NCBI RefSeq assembly: GCF_900167455.1
Contig: NZ_FUWJ01000020.1
Coordinates: 1-64,000, forward strand
Length of the DNA stretch: 64,000 nt
Reading direction: 5' to 3'
Source of the DNA: Enhydrobacter aerosaccus
GTDB lineage: Bacteria > Pseudomonadota > Alphaproteobacteria > Reyranellales > Reyranellaceae
A model generated the notes under the pieces. That model was not told the DNA's origin. It did no database searches and saw nothing but the letters and a program-made list of their open reading frames with translations. Positions 24,039 through 32,934 of this stretch are shown here, one piece after another. Position numbers and translations under genes: made by a program. How positions within the stretch are numbered: position 1 is the first letter of the stretch; each line of letters begins with the position of its first letter.

Positions 24039-25052
24039 TCAAGCGCCCAACAGGCGGCGCAGCCACTCCAGAAGCTTTACCTCGATCGAGGGCGCGAGCT
24101 TTCCGGCGAAGCCGGGATCGTCCGGCGCGGTAACCGGCTTGAGATTGTGACTGACCCGGGGAGCGATGAGGATTTCCGCTGCTGCCCTGCGCGCGCGCAG
24201 TGCATCGATGAGCGGCTGGATGTCGGTCATCGGCACGACCTGCAGATCGGCACCACCCTGCAGCAGCAGGCAGGAAATGTCCGTCTGCATCAGGGCCTTC
24301 GCGGGATCGAACGCAAAGGCGGCCTGCAGGAAGGCACCGGCGTAGGACGGAAAGACGGAGCGAAAGGCCGACGGCACGTTGTCCGGCACCTGCCCGGTGT
24401 CGCGAATGGCATCCATGATGCGCTCGGCCGTGCCGCTGAGCTGCGGCAGGCTGCGCGCGATCTGATCGCGCACGATATCGGCCAGCGGTCGGCCGGGGGT
24501 CGAGGCGAGTACGAGCGTGTAGGGACGTCGCGCGCCCATCGCCACTGTGGCCGCGAGCGACAGCAACCCACCTTCGCTGTGGCCGAGAAAGGCCGTGGCG
24601 TAGGGTTTGATTTCGTCGTGGCGCAGCAATTCGGCATGCGCCTCCTGCACGTCGCCGACGAAGTGGTCCCAGGTGAAGAATTGCTCCAGCCCGTCCGCCG
24701 CCTTGTGGGGGCCGACGCTCGAACCGCCAATGCCGCGCTTGTCGTAGCGCAAGGTCGCGATGCCGGCATGGCCGAGGATTTCGGCAATCTGCTTCAGCAG
24801 GTCGACGCGCACCGGGATCAACGGATTGTTGCCGTTGCGATCGGTCGGACCGCTGCCGGCGACGAGCACGACGCCCGGCACCCGCTCGATCTCCGTGATC
24901 GACGGCAGAACCAGCGTGCCTGCAAGCGTCGCGCCCGCGGCCCCTGCGAAGCGGACCTCGCGCTGCTTGAGCGTCTGCGGAAAATACTGGGCGCGTGCGC
25001 CGGTGGTGGCCAGAGAGGCCACGCCGCCCAGCAGCATCCGCCGCTTCATCAT
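24039..25052 (-). CDS. exported alpha/beta hydrolase
   Basis: The 337-residue protein has a signal sequence (RRMLLGGVASLATTGARAQ). The hydrolase fold shows an oxyanion segment VLVAGSGPTDRNGNN, the nucleophile elbow GHSEGG, an acid in LLQGGADLQV and a His in RVSHNLK. It resembles serine esterases/acyl hydrolases of unknown substrate. The gene overlaps the HIT gene by ATGA (a second ATG follows at 25049), so it is the tail of the his-HIT transcription unit. Confidence 0.83.
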   Translation of the reverse strand: MMKRRMLLGGVASLATTGARAQYFPQTLKQREVRFAGAAGATLAGTLVLPSITEIERVPGVVLVAGSGPTDRNGNNPLIPVRVDLLKQIAEILGHAGIATLRYDKRGIGGSSVGPHKAADGLEQFFTWDHFVGDVQEAHAELLRHDEIKPYATAFLGHSEGGLLSLAATVAMGARRPYTLVLASTPGRPLADIVRDQIARSLPQLSGTAERIMDAIRDTGQVPDNVPSAFRSVFPSYAGAFLQAAFAFDPAKALMQTDISCLLLQGGADLQVVPMTDIQPLIDALRARRAAAEILIAPRVSHNLKPVTAPDDPGFAGKLAPSIEVKLLEWLRRLLGA

Positions 25053-25435
25053 GCCTTGGCGGCAGCTTCCGGCAGCTTGGTCATGTCGTGCGGCATCATC
25101 TTGCCGCCGAAGATATGGACATGGAAATGGAACACGCTCTGGCCGCTCTGGGCACCGTGATTGGCGACCAGACGGTAGCCGCTGGACTCGAGTCCGAGAT
25201 CGCGCGCGACCTTTGCGACGGCGCGCCAGAAGCCGGTCAGCAGGTCGGGTGGCGCCGAAGCGGCGAAATCGGCGTTGGAGACATACTCGCCCTTTGGAAT
25301 CACGAGCACATGGACCGGCGCCAGCGGGTGGATGTCGTGGAAGGCGAGAGCGAATTCGTCCTCGTAGACTTTCTTGCACGGCAGCTCGCCGCGCAGGATG
25401 CGCGCAAAGATATTGTTGCGGTCATAAGTCGACAT
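25049..25435 (-). CDS. HIT-family nucleotide hydrolase (HinT-like)
   Basis: The 128-residue protein has the His-triad motif FHFHVHIFGG near its end and the family opening NIFARILRGELPCKKVYED. HinT-type enzymes hydrolyse purine nucleoside phosphoramidates. The ATG at 25435 has GGAG six bases upstream. It lies 79 bases after hisE and overlaps the hydrolase gene. Confidence 0.93.
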   Translation of the reverse strand: MSTYDRNNIFARILRGELPCKKVYEDEFALAFHDIHPLAPVHVLVIPKGEYVSNADFAASAPPDLLTGFWRAVAKVARDLGLESSGYRLVANHGAQSGQSVFHFHVHIFGGKMMPHDMTKLPEAAAKA

Positions 25436-25514
25436 GCAGAACTCCGGTCGCGTCGCGAAGGCCGGCAGGATCGTTCGCCGCGCCCGGAATGACAACCCGG
25501 CAGTTACCGCGTCT

Positions 25515-25898
25515 TCAGGTAGCCTTGCGCGAGGCCTTCTCGGCGATGCCCGACAGGCCCTCGCGGCGCGCCAGCTCGTCCCACACGGCGCTGGGCTTCA
25601 CGCCAGTCGCCGCCCACAGCGTCAGCAGGTGGTAAAGCATATCGGCGCTCTCGCCCACCAGCTTGGGTTTGTCGCCGCGGATGCCCTCGATCAAGGCTTC
25701 GACTGCTTCCTCTCCAAGCTTCTTGGCGATCTGCTGCCGGCCGCGACTGAACAGGCGCGCGGTATAAGACGTGTTCGGATCGGCGCCCTTGCGGCTGTCG
25801 ATCACGACATACAACCGGTCCAGCACGTGCTCGTCCGCAGTGCCGTTCTCGTGGCGCGACTTCTGCGCCTTCTTCTTTGGTTTCTTCTTCTTCGCCAT
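25515..25898 (-). CDS. hisE: phosphoribosyl-ATP pyrophosphohydrolase HisE
   Basis: HisE performs the second step of histidine synthesis, splitting pyrophosphate from PR-ATP. The 127-residue protein has a Lys-rich leader and the MazG-like helical core with acidic metal residues (KKLGEEAVEALIEG, then ESADMLYHLLTLW). I placed the start at the ATG at 25898. A TTG further upstream is less likely. It is downstream of hisF in the same direction. Confidence 0.92.
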   Translation of the reverse strand: MAKKKKPKKKAQKSRHENGTADEHVLDRLYVVIDSRKGADPNTSYTARLFSRGRQQIAKKLGEEAVEALIEGIRGDKPKLVGESADMLYHLLTLWAATGVKPSAVWDELARREGLSGIAEKASRKAT

Positions 25899-25953
25899 CG
25901 ACGGGGGTCTCGGCGCCACGTTGATGGGCGCTAACTGCAAGTCTACTTCAATT

Positions 25954-26733
25954 TCAAGCTGCGTGCGACATTTGTCGTATCGGAACGCCGGCCTTTGCCA
26001 AATGTTCTTTTGCTTCGGCGATGGTGAATTCGCCGAAGTGGAAGATCGACGCCGCGAGCACCGCAGAGGCGCCGCCCTGGGTAACGCCTTCGACCAGATG
26101 ATCGAGCGTGCCGACGCCGCCCGAGGCGACGACCGGCACGGTCACTGCGTCCGAAACCGCACGCGTGAGCGCGAGATCGAAGCCGGACTTGGTGCCGTCG
26201 CGGTCCATCGACGTCAGCAGGATTTCGCCGGCGCCGTGATCGGTCATGCGCCTGGCCCACTCGACCGCATCGAGACCGGTGCCCTTGCGGCCGCCGTGGG
26301 TGAAGACTTCCCATTTTCCGGGGCCGGTTTGGCGCGCGTCGATCGCGACGACGATGCATTGGTCGCCGTATTTCTCGGCTGCTTCCCGCACGAACTCGGG
26401 CCGCGCCACGGCCGCCGAATTGATCGACACCTTGTCGGCGCCGGCGAGCAGGAGCTTGCGGATGTCCTCGATCGTCCGCACACCGCCGCCGACGGTCAGC
26501 GGCATGAAGCATTGTTCGGCGGTGCGGCCGACGACGTCGAGGATCGTGTCGCGGTTCTCGTGGCTCGCGGTGATGTCGAGAAAGGTGAGTTCGTCGGCGC
26601 CGGCGGCATCATAGACGCGGGCCTGCTCGACCGGATCGCCGGCGTCGCGCAGATCGACGAACTGCACGCCTTTCACCACGCGGCCGTCCTTCACGTCGAG
26701 GCAGGGAATGATGCGGACCTTGAGCATGGTCAT
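25954..26733 (-). CDS. hisF: imidazole glycerol phosphate synthase cyclase subunit HisF
   Basis: The 259-residue TIM barrel has the catalytic Asp in IPCLDVKDGRVVKG and the second in SMDRDGTKSGFD. The phosphate-binding loops are VGGGVRT and ASGGVG. With glutaminase HisH it makes IGP and AICAR. The ATG overlaps the hisA stop (ATGA). hisH is not in this window. Confidence 0.96.
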   Translation of the reverse strand: MTMLKVRIIPCLDVKDGRVVKGVQFVDLRDAGDPVEQARVYDAAGADELTFLDITASHENRDTILDVVGRTAEQCFMPLTVGGGVRTIEDIRKLLLAGADKVSINSAAVARPEFVREAAEKYGDQCIVVAIDARQTGPGKWEVFTHGGRKGTGLDAVEWARRMTDHGAGEILLTSMDRDGTKSGFDLALTRAVSDAVTVPVVASGGVGTLDHLVEGVTQGGASAVLAASIFHFGEFTIAEAKEHLAKAGVPIRQMSHAA

Positions 26734-27461
26734 CGCTCGCCCTTGAGGACGCGGATGGCGTCCGGGACTGTCACGCGCCCGTCATAGAGCGCGCGCCCTA
26801 CGATCGCGCCGATGATGCCGTGCTCCTCGGCCGGCAGGAGTTCGCGCAGATCATCGAGGGAACTGACGCCACCCGAGGCGATCACGGGCGTGGTGAGGTG
26901 CTGGGCCAGCGTGATGGTGGCATCGACGTTCACGCCCCCCATGGCGCCGTCGCGGTCGATGTCGGTGTAGATGATGGCGGCAACGCCGGCATCCTCGAAG
27001 CGCAGCGCCAAGTCGAGCGCTCGGACCGTGCTCTGCTTGGTCCACCCGTCGACCGCGACGATGCCGTCGCGCGCATCGATGCCGACCGCGATGCGGCCCG
27101 GCCATTGCTTGCAGGCCGCCTTCACCAGGCCCGGCTCCTTCACGGCAATGGTCCCCAGGATCACCCGCTGGAGGCCGGCCTCGAGCCACTGGGCGATGCT
27201 CTCGATGGTGCGGATGCCGCCGCCGAGCTGCGTCGGAACCTCGACCGCCTTCAGGATCTCCAGCACCGCGGCCCGGTTGACGGGATGGCCTTCCACGGCG
27301 CCGTTCAGGTCGACCAGATGCAGCCATTCGCAGCCGGCGGTCGCAAAGGCCTTGGCCTGGGCGGCGGGGCTGTCGTTGAACACCGTGGCGCGCGCCATGT
27401 CACCGCGCAGCAGCCGAACGCACTTGCCGTCTTTCAGGTCGATCGCAGGAAACAGGATCAT
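26730..27461 (-). CDS. hisA: phosphoribosylformimino-AICAR ribotide isomerase HisA
   Basis: The 243-residue TIM barrel isomerase of histidine synthesis has catalytic Asp residues in FPAIDLKDGKCVRL and YTDIDRDGAM, and phosphate loops in LGGGIRT and ASGGVSS. The start MILFPAIDL at 27461 gives the usual length. The frame stays open far upstream, but that part overlaps the divergent M20 gene and is not coding. It is the first his gene of this unit. Confidence 0.96.
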   Translation of the reverse strand: MILFPAIDLKDGKCVRLLRGDMARATVFNDSPAAQAKAFATAGCEWLHLVDLNGAVEGHPVNRAAVLEILKAVEVPTQLGGGIRTIESIAQWLEAGLQRVILGTIAVKEPGLVKAACKQWPGRIAVGIDARDGIVAVDGWTKQSTVRALDLALRFEDAGVAAIIYTDIDRDGAMGGVNVDATITLAQHLTTPVIASGGVSSLDDLRELLPAEEHGIIGAIVGRALYDGRVTVPDAIRVLKGER

Positions 27462-27579
27462 TTCGGCGCGGATGTAGCGCGTTGCCCGCGACAGCGCTAC
27501 CCCGTTGGCAGCGGCTGGGACTCTGTGGCGGGATGGTCGGGCTGGGGCTAGTCTCCGCCGATCGACGAAAGGACTATCC

Positions 27580-28776
27580 ATGACGCGTACAACGCCCGAT
27601 CTCCTGGCCAGCCTGCAAGCCGAACTCACGGCCATCCGGCGCGATATCCATCGCCATCCGGAGACCGCCTTCGAAGAGCAGCGGACGTCGCAGATCGTCG
27701 CGGAGAAGCTCGAATCCTGGGGCATCGAGGTGCATCGCGGCCTGGCGACCACCGGTGTCGTCGGTACGCTGAAAGGCAACCGGCCGGGGCAGAAGACCAT
27801 CGGCTTGCGGGCCGACATGGATGCCCTGCACCTGCAGGAAAAGAACACGTTCGACCATGCTTCGGTCATTCCCAACAAGATGCATGCCTGCGGGCACGAC
27901 GGACACACGACGATGCTGCTGGGCGCGGCGAAGCATCTTGCCGCCTCGCCCGATTTCGGCGGCACGGTGCATTTCATCTTCCAGCCGGCCGAGGAAGGCG
28001 TCGGTGGCGCCCGAGTGATGATCGAGGAGGGGCTATTCGACAGGTTCGACTGCGACGCTGTCTACGGCATGCACAATATGCCGGGCTTCCCCAAGGGCCA
28101 CTTCGCCATCCGTTCCGGCCCGATGCTGGCGGCGAGCGATAGCTGGGAAGTGATCTTCAAAGGGACGGGTGGACACGGTGCCCTTCCCTATCGGGGAACC
28201 GATCCGACCTTCCCGGCCGGCCAGTTCATCGTTGCCATCCAGGGCATCATCGGTCGCAACGTGCCGCCGACCCAGGCGGCCGTGCTGAGCGTCGGCCATC
28301 TCGCCGCCGGTTCGGCGGGCTCGCCCAATGTCATTCCGTCCGACGTTGTGGTCGCCGGCACGTCGCGCAGCTTCACGCCCGAGGTGCGCGACCTGCTGGA
28401 GCGGCGGCTGGGCGAGATGGCGCGTTCGCTGGCGCAGGCCAGCGGCTGCGAGGCCCAGTACAAATACGTCCGCCGCTATCCGCCGCTGATCAATTCGGTG
28501 GAGCAGACCACGTTGGCGGTCGAGGCGGCCGCCCTTACCGTTGGGCGCGACAAGGTCGAGCCCAACACACCGCCGGTGACCGGCGCGGAGGATTTCGCCT
28601 TCATGCTCGAGAAGAAGCCGGGTGCCTACATCATGATCGGCAATGGCGGCAGCGAGGAAGGCGGCTGCCACAACGTGCATACGCCGCTCTATGACTTCAA
28701 CGACGAGATCCTGACCACGGGCGCGGCCTACTGGGTCAATCTCGTGCAGGTCGAGTTGGCCGACGCCAAGGCGTAG
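27580..28776 (+). CDS. M20 family amidohydrolase (hippurate-hydrolase type)
   Basis: The 398-residue metallo-amidohydrolase has the M20D zinc motifs HACGHDGHT and PAEEGVGGARVMIEEG, a dimerisation domain (GTGGHGALPY), and GAEDFAFML with a final His in CHNVHTPLYDF. Such enzymes release amino acids from N-acyl forms. AAAGGA lies six bases before the ATG. It is divergent from hisA, and a strong hairpin follows it. Confidence 0.92.
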   Translation: MTRTTPDLLASLQAELTAIRRDIHRHPETAFEEQRTSQIVAEKLESWGIEVHRGLATTGVVGTLKGNRPGQKTIGLRADMDALHLQEKNTFDHASVIPNKMHACGHDGHTTMLLGAAKHLAASPDFGGTVHFIFQPAEEGVGGARVMIEEGLFDRFDCDAVYGMHNMPGFPKGHFAIRSGPMLAASDSWEVIFKGTGGHGALPYRGTDPTFPAGQFIVAIQGIIGRNVPPTQAAVLSVGHLAAGSAGSPNVIPSDVVVAGTSRSFTPEVRDLLERRLGEMARSLAQASGCEAQYKYVRRYPPLINSVEQTTLAVEAAALTVGRDKVEPNTPPVTGAEDFAFMLEKKPGAYIMIGNGGSEEGGCHNVHTPLYDFNDEILTTGAAYWVNLVQVELADAKA

Positions 28777-28783
28777 CCCTTGG

Positions 28784-28813
28784 GGCTGCGGACCTGCGAG
28801 CGGGTCCGCAGCC
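28784..28813. terminator. bidirectional terminator
   Basis: GGCTGCGGACC and GGTCCGCAGCC form a perfect 11-bp stem around an 8-base loop. It sits between the convergent M20 and binding-protein genes. Confidence 0.7.
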
Positions 28814-28821
28814 GCTTGGCT

Positions 28822-30399
28822 TTACTTGGCCGGCTTGACGAACTGGGCCAGCGTCATCTGGTCGGGACGGGCGGGATAGGTGAGGCCTTTGTGCATCGCC
28901 CAGACAGCCAGTTCGAATGCCACGGGCAGGACGGCATAGTCGGAAAGGGCGAGCTTGCTTGCCGCCTGCAGAAGGCCCTCGCGCTTCTTCTCGTCCACCG
29001 TGCGCAGGGCCTCTTCGAGTTTGGCGTCGATCTCCGGGTTGGAATAGCGACCGCGATTGCTGCCGCCGATGCCTTTCTCGCGATTGGGTGTGGCCACCAA
29101 AGCGCGCAGCGGGATGGACGTGTCGGCGGGATCCGATGCCCAGCCGGAGAGATAGGCGCTGTAGCGGAATTCGTCGCGGTTCTTGGTGAAGGCGGCCGGT
29201 GCGCTTGCTTCGACCTCGGTCTTCACGCCGATCCGGCTCCAGGCGGCAGCGACGGCCTGGGCGATCTGGCGATCGCCGACATAACGGCCATCGGGCGCGC
29301 CAAGGGTGATCGAGAATCCCTTGGGATAGCCCGCCTCGGTCAGCAACTGGCGGGCTGCCGCCGGATCGAAACGCTCGGGCTGTGCATCCTTGCGGGTGCC
29401 GAAGGCCGGCCACGGCAGAAAATCGCCAGCCGGCTGTCCATCGCCGTCCATGGCCTTCTCGACGATGGCCTTGCGATCGATGGCCAGGGATAGCGCCTGC
29501 CGGACCCGTTTGTCCTTCAGCGGATTCTTGCCCTCGGTATCGGGAATGCCCGGAGATGGCTCGGCGGAGGCATCGAGGCCGATGTAGAGAAGCCAGTCGG
29601 AGGCGGTGTCCGACAGGGTGATCTTTGGATCCTTGCGCAGCTTGGACAGTTCGGCGACAGGTGGATCTTCGATGAGATCGACGTCTCCTGCCTGCAGAGC
29701 CGCCACGCGTGCTGCTGCATCGGGGAGAGCCCTGAAGGTGACGCGACTCCAGGCCGGCTCGGGCCCCCAGTAGGCGTCGTTGCGGGCCAGCACCAGATCG
29801 GCGCCCCGTTTCCAGGCCACGAACCGGAAAGGCCCCGTGCCGAGCAGCCCCTCGCCGCGGTCGAGCTCGGCGGTCGTCTTGCCTTCCGGCGCCGCGCCGG
29901 CGGCGGCGATGTGCGAAAGGATCGGAAGTCCCGCCAGATCGAGCGGCAGAAGCGGGGCCGGGGCCGCTGTCGTGATGCGCAGTGTCAGCGGATCGACGAT
30001 TTCCAGGCGCGTGATCTGCCGGCTGAGCATGGTGAAGGGGGATGGGCTGTTGGGCACGCGGGCGGCACGCTCATAGGTGAAGACCACATCCTCGGCCGTG
30101 AAGGGCGAACCGTCCTGGAACTTCACATCGGGGCGGAGCTTGAATTCCCACACCGTGTCGCTGACGGGCTTCCACGAAACAGCGAGCGCGGGCACGGGCA
30201 ACTGCCTGTCGTCCCTGGCCACCAACGCATCGAACAGATGCAGGGCGATCTCGTTGTTGACGGCGATGTTCTGATATTGCGGATCGAGCGACGTCGGTTC
30301 GCTCTTCAATCCGATCTTCAGTTCCTGCGCTGCAGCGGGTAGCGCAATCGCCATCAGGATCGCGGCCAAAAGTGCGCCGGCCGCGCGGAGAAAAGGCAT
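28822..30399 (-). CDS. peptide/nickel-type ABC substrate-binding protein (SBP family 5)
   Basis: The 525-residue periplasmic binding protein has a Sec signal (FLRAAGALLAAILMAIALPAAA, in part) and family-5 motifs: LKSEPTSLDPQYQN, WEFKLRPDVKFQDGSPFTAEDV, GTGPFRF and VRQALSLAIDR. I prefer the ATG at 30399 because GGAG lies six bases before it; an ATG at 30411 lacks a ribosome site. No permease or ATPase genes are adjacent, so it is an orphan binding protein. The ligand is unknown. Confidence 0.88.
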   Translation of the reverse strand: MPFLRAAGALLAAILMAIALPAAAQELKIGLKSEPTSLDPQYQNIAVNNEIALHLFDALVARDDRQLPVPALAVSWKPVSDTVWEFKLRPDVKFQDGSPFTAEDVVFTYERAARVPNSPSPFTMLSRQITRLEIVDPLTLRITTAAPAPLLPLDLAGLPILSHIAAAGAAPEGKTTAELDRGEGLLGTGPFRFVAWKRGADLVLARNDAYWGPEPAWSRVTFRALPDAAARVAALQAGDVDLIEDPPVAELSKLRKDPKITLSDTASDWLLYIGLDASAEPSPGIPDTEGKNPLKDKRVRQALSLAIDRKAIVEKAMDGDGQPAGDFLPWPAFGTRKDAQPERFDPAAARQLLTEAGYPKGFSITLGAPDGRYVGDRQIAQAVAAAWSRIGVKTEVEASAPAAFTKNRDEFRYSAYLSGWASDPADTSIPLRALVATPNREKGIGGSNRGRYSNPEIDAKLEEALRTVDEKKREGLLQAASKLALSDYAVLPVAFELAVWAMHKGLTYPARPDQMTLAQFVKPAK

Positions 30400-30581
30400 G
30401 CGAAGCTCCATGGGCAGCGCAAACTCTTGCGGGGTGGTTCGTCGATTGCAACGCGACAGGACGACCAGGAACCTGCTTCTGGAATAAAATGAGAACGGTT
30501 GCAAACGACGATGCATAACGGCGCCGCGTTGCCACGCGTGGTCTTTACCGTCGCTCTGGCTTAGGGTGGCGCCGCGAAAGA

Positions 30582-30611
30582 CTGGTAGTTTCGGAACCGG
30601 CAGTTTCGGAA
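30582..30611. repeat. two tandem 15-base repeats
   Basis: CTGGTAGTTTCGGAA is followed directly by CCGGCAGTTTCGGAA (13 of 15 identical). They lie about 30 bases before the TPP-enzyme start. Tandem sites in phase over 15 bases could be a regulator-binding region or a simple duplication. Confidence 0.5.
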
Positions 30612-30639
30612 GATTGGCATTTCTGGTTGGGGGACATCG

Positions 30640-32184
30640 ATGAATGGAGCGGAGAGTCTGGTTCGGACATTGGTGAAGGGCGGCGTCGATGTCTGCTTTG
30701 CCAATCCGGGAACTTCGGAAATGCATTTCGTCGGGGCACTCGACCGCGTCGAGGGCATGCGCTGCGTCCTCGGCCTGTTCGAAGGGGTCTGCAGCGGTGC
30801 CGCCGACGGCTACTATCGCATGACGGACAAGCCGGCCTCGACCTTGCTCCATCTCGGGCCCGGTCTCGCCAATGCGGCCGCCAATCTGCACAACGCGAAG
30901 AAGGCCGGCTCGGGGATCGTCAATATCGTCGGCGAGCACGCGCTCTATCACATCAAGTACGACACGCCGCTCACGGCCGACATCGAAGGCATCGCGCGGC
31001 CTTTCTCGCACTGGGTCAGGACCTCGCCGACCGCCAAGACCGTGGCGACCGACGGCGCGGCTGCAATCCAGGCGGCGCGGGTTGCGCCCGGCCAGATCGC
31101 CACGCTGATCCTGCCGGCGGATACGGCTTGGACCGAGGCGGAGGGCGTGGCCGAGACGCCGGAAACGCCGGCGCCGCAGAAGCCGTCCAGCGAGACAATC
31201 GTTGCCGCTGCCAAGGCCTTGAAGAACGGTCAGTCGGCCATGCTGTTCCTGGGCGGCCGCGCGTTGCGCGCGAAGGGGCTCGAGCTTGCCGGTAAGATCG
31301 CAGCCAAGACCGGCTGCAAGGTGCAGGCTGCCGGCGGTACGGCCCGGATCGAGCGCGGTGCGGGCCGCGTTCCGGTATTGCGCCTGCATTTCGTGGTCGA
31401 GACCGCGCTCGAGATGTTGAAGGGCACCAAGCATATGGTGCTGTGCGGCGCGAAGGCGCCGGCGGCCTTCTTCGCCTATCCCGGCAAGCCCTCCGTGCTG
31501 ACGCCGGACGATTGCGAAGTCACCACGCTGTGTCCTGTCGAGGGTGATCCGATCGATTCCCTCGAAGCGCTCGCCGCGGAACTCGGCGCCCTGAACGAGA
31601 AGCCCAAGGTGGCGGAAGCCAAGCGGCCCGACCGGCCGACCGGCAAATTCACCCTCGACGGTCTCGGGGCCGCCCTCGGCGCGACCCTGCCCGAGGGGGC
31701 GATCGTCGTCGACGAGTCGGTCACGACCGGCCGTGGCTTCTTTCCGTTCAGCGCCGGTGCGCCGCCGCATGACTGGTTGAACAACATGGGCGGCTCGATC
31801 GGCTTCGCCACGCCGGTCGCGGTGGGCGCGGCGGTCGCCTGTCCGGACCGCAAGGTCATCGCCATGGTCGGCGACGGCAGCGCCATGTACACGATCCAGT
31901 CCCTCTGGACGATGGCGCGCGAGAACCTCGATGTCTGCGTGCTGATCTTCTCCAACCGCTCCTACAAGATCCTCTACAGCCAGCTGGCCGATGTCGGTGC
32001 CGCCAATCCTGGCCCGCGCGCCATCGACATGCTGACGCTCGATCGGCCCACGCTCGACTTCACGGCGATGGCCAAGAGCATGGGCGTGCCGGGCGCCAAG
32101 GCACTGGATCTAGAGGAGCTCACCAAGCAGCTTACCTATGCGATGTCGCAGAAGGGCCCGTACTTGATCGACGTGGTCATGTAA
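30640..32184 (+). CDS. TPP-dependent enzyme, acetolactate-synthase-like
   Basis: The 514-residue thiamine-diphosphate enzyme has the catalytic Glu in LFEGVCSGAADGYYRM. The central domain is short, and the C-terminal TPP motif starts GDGSAMYTIQSLW and ends with SN in place of the usual NN. Members of this uncharacterised group act as decarboxylases or carboligases. It is shorter than true acetolactate synthase and has no small subunit nearby. A GGGGGA site precedes the ATG. The substrate is not known. Confidence 0.85.
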   Translation: MNGAESLVRTLVKGGVDVCFANPGTSEMHFVGALDRVEGMRCVLGLFEGVCSGAADGYYRMTDKPASTLLHLGPGLANAAANLHNAKKAGSGIVNIVGEHALYHIKYDTPLTADIEGIARPFSHWVRTSPTAKTVATDGAAAIQAARVAPGQIATLILPADTAWTEAEGVAETPETPAPQKPSSETIVAAAKALKNGQSAMLFLGGRALRAKGLELAGKIAAKTGCKVQAAGGTARIERGAGRVPVLRLHFVVETALEMLKGTKHMVLCGAKAPAAFFAYPGKPSVLTPDDCEVTTLCPVEGDPIDSLEALAAELGALNEKPKVAEAKRPDRPTGKFTLDGLGAALGATLPEGAIVVDESVTTGRGFFPFSAGAPPHDWLNNMGGSIGFATPVAVGAAVACPDRKVIAMVGDGSAMYTIQSLWTMARENLDVCVLIFSNRSYKILYSQLADVGAANPGPRAIDMLTLDRPTLDFTAMAKSMGVPGAKALDLEELTKQLTYAMSQKGPYLIDVVM

Positions 32185-32205
32185 GGGCATTCACCGGATC
32201 AAGTC

Positions 32206-32934
32206 ATGGAAGAAACCCGCCGACGCACGCTGCACGGGCGCCGGCGGGGCAAGAAACTGCGCTCCGGGCAGCAATCGCTGCTCGATACGTTGTTGCCTCG
32301 CCTCGCCGTCGCATTGCCCGCCGAACCGATCGTCACGCCGGACGGCGACGTGTCCGAAAACCCGACCAAGATCGACCTAGCGCGCCTTTTCGGCGGCGCC
32401 GTTCCGCCGGATGGTATCTGGCTGGAAGTCGGGTTCGGCGCCGGTGAACACCTCGTCTGGCAGGCCGAACACCATCCCGGCATCGGGTTGATCGGGTGCG
32501 AGCCCTATATCAATGGTGTCGCCAAGTGCCTCGCGCACATCGAGCGTATGGGGGTCGGCAACGTACGCTTGTTCACAGACGATGCGCGTTTCGTCATGGC
32601 GGCATTGCCACCACAGTCTCTATCGCGGGCCTTCGTGCTGTTTCCCGATCCGTGGCCGAAGACGCGGCATCACAAGCGTCGTTTCGTGCAACGACGCAAT
32701 CTCGACGTGCTGGCTCGACTGATGCGACCCGGTGCCGAGCTGCGATTGGCGACGGACGATCCGAGTTACCTGCCGTGGATGGTCGAGCACGCCTGCACTC
32801 ATCCGGCGTTCGAATGGCTGGCCGAGCGGCCGGCCGATTGGCGCGGCCGACCGGACGATTGGCCGCCTACGCGGTACGAGCAGAAGATGCTCGCGGGTCA
32901 TAAGCCCGTATTCCTGCGTTTTCGGCGTCGATAG
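32206..32934 (+). CDS. trmB: tRNA (guanine-N7)-methyltransferase TrmB
   Basis: TrmB methylates G46 in tRNA using S-adenosylmethionine. The 242-residue protein has the SAM site WLEVGFGAGEHLV and the diagnostic FPDPWPKTRHHKRRF block, plus TRYEQKMLAGHK at the end. It lies 22 bases after the TPP-enzyme gene. Its last 68 bases overlap the end of the convergent MFS gene. Confidence 0.95.
   Translation: MEETRRRTLHGRRRGKKLRSGQQSLLDTLLPRLAVALPAEPIVTPDGDVSENPTKIDLARLFGGAVPPDGIWLEVGFGAGEHLVWQAEHHPGIGLIGCEPYINGVAKCLAHIERMGVGNVRLFTDDARFVMAALPPQSLSRAFVLFPDPWPKTRHHKRRFVQRRNLDVLARLMRPGAELRLATDDPSYLPWMVEHACTHPAFEWLAERPADWRGRPDDWPPTRYEQKMLAGHKPVFLRFRRR

Noticed and set aside
28822..31770. A 982-codon open frame on the minus strand that extends the binding-protein gene upstream.
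   Set aside because: The extra part is the antisense of the TPP-enzyme gene and has no family similarity. The binding-protein signal and ribosome site define the start at 30399.
30640..32184. TPP enzyme as the acetolactate synthase large subunit IlvB/IlvI.
   Set aside because: It is short for IlvB, has SN instead of NN in the TPP motif and has no small-subunit gene nearby.
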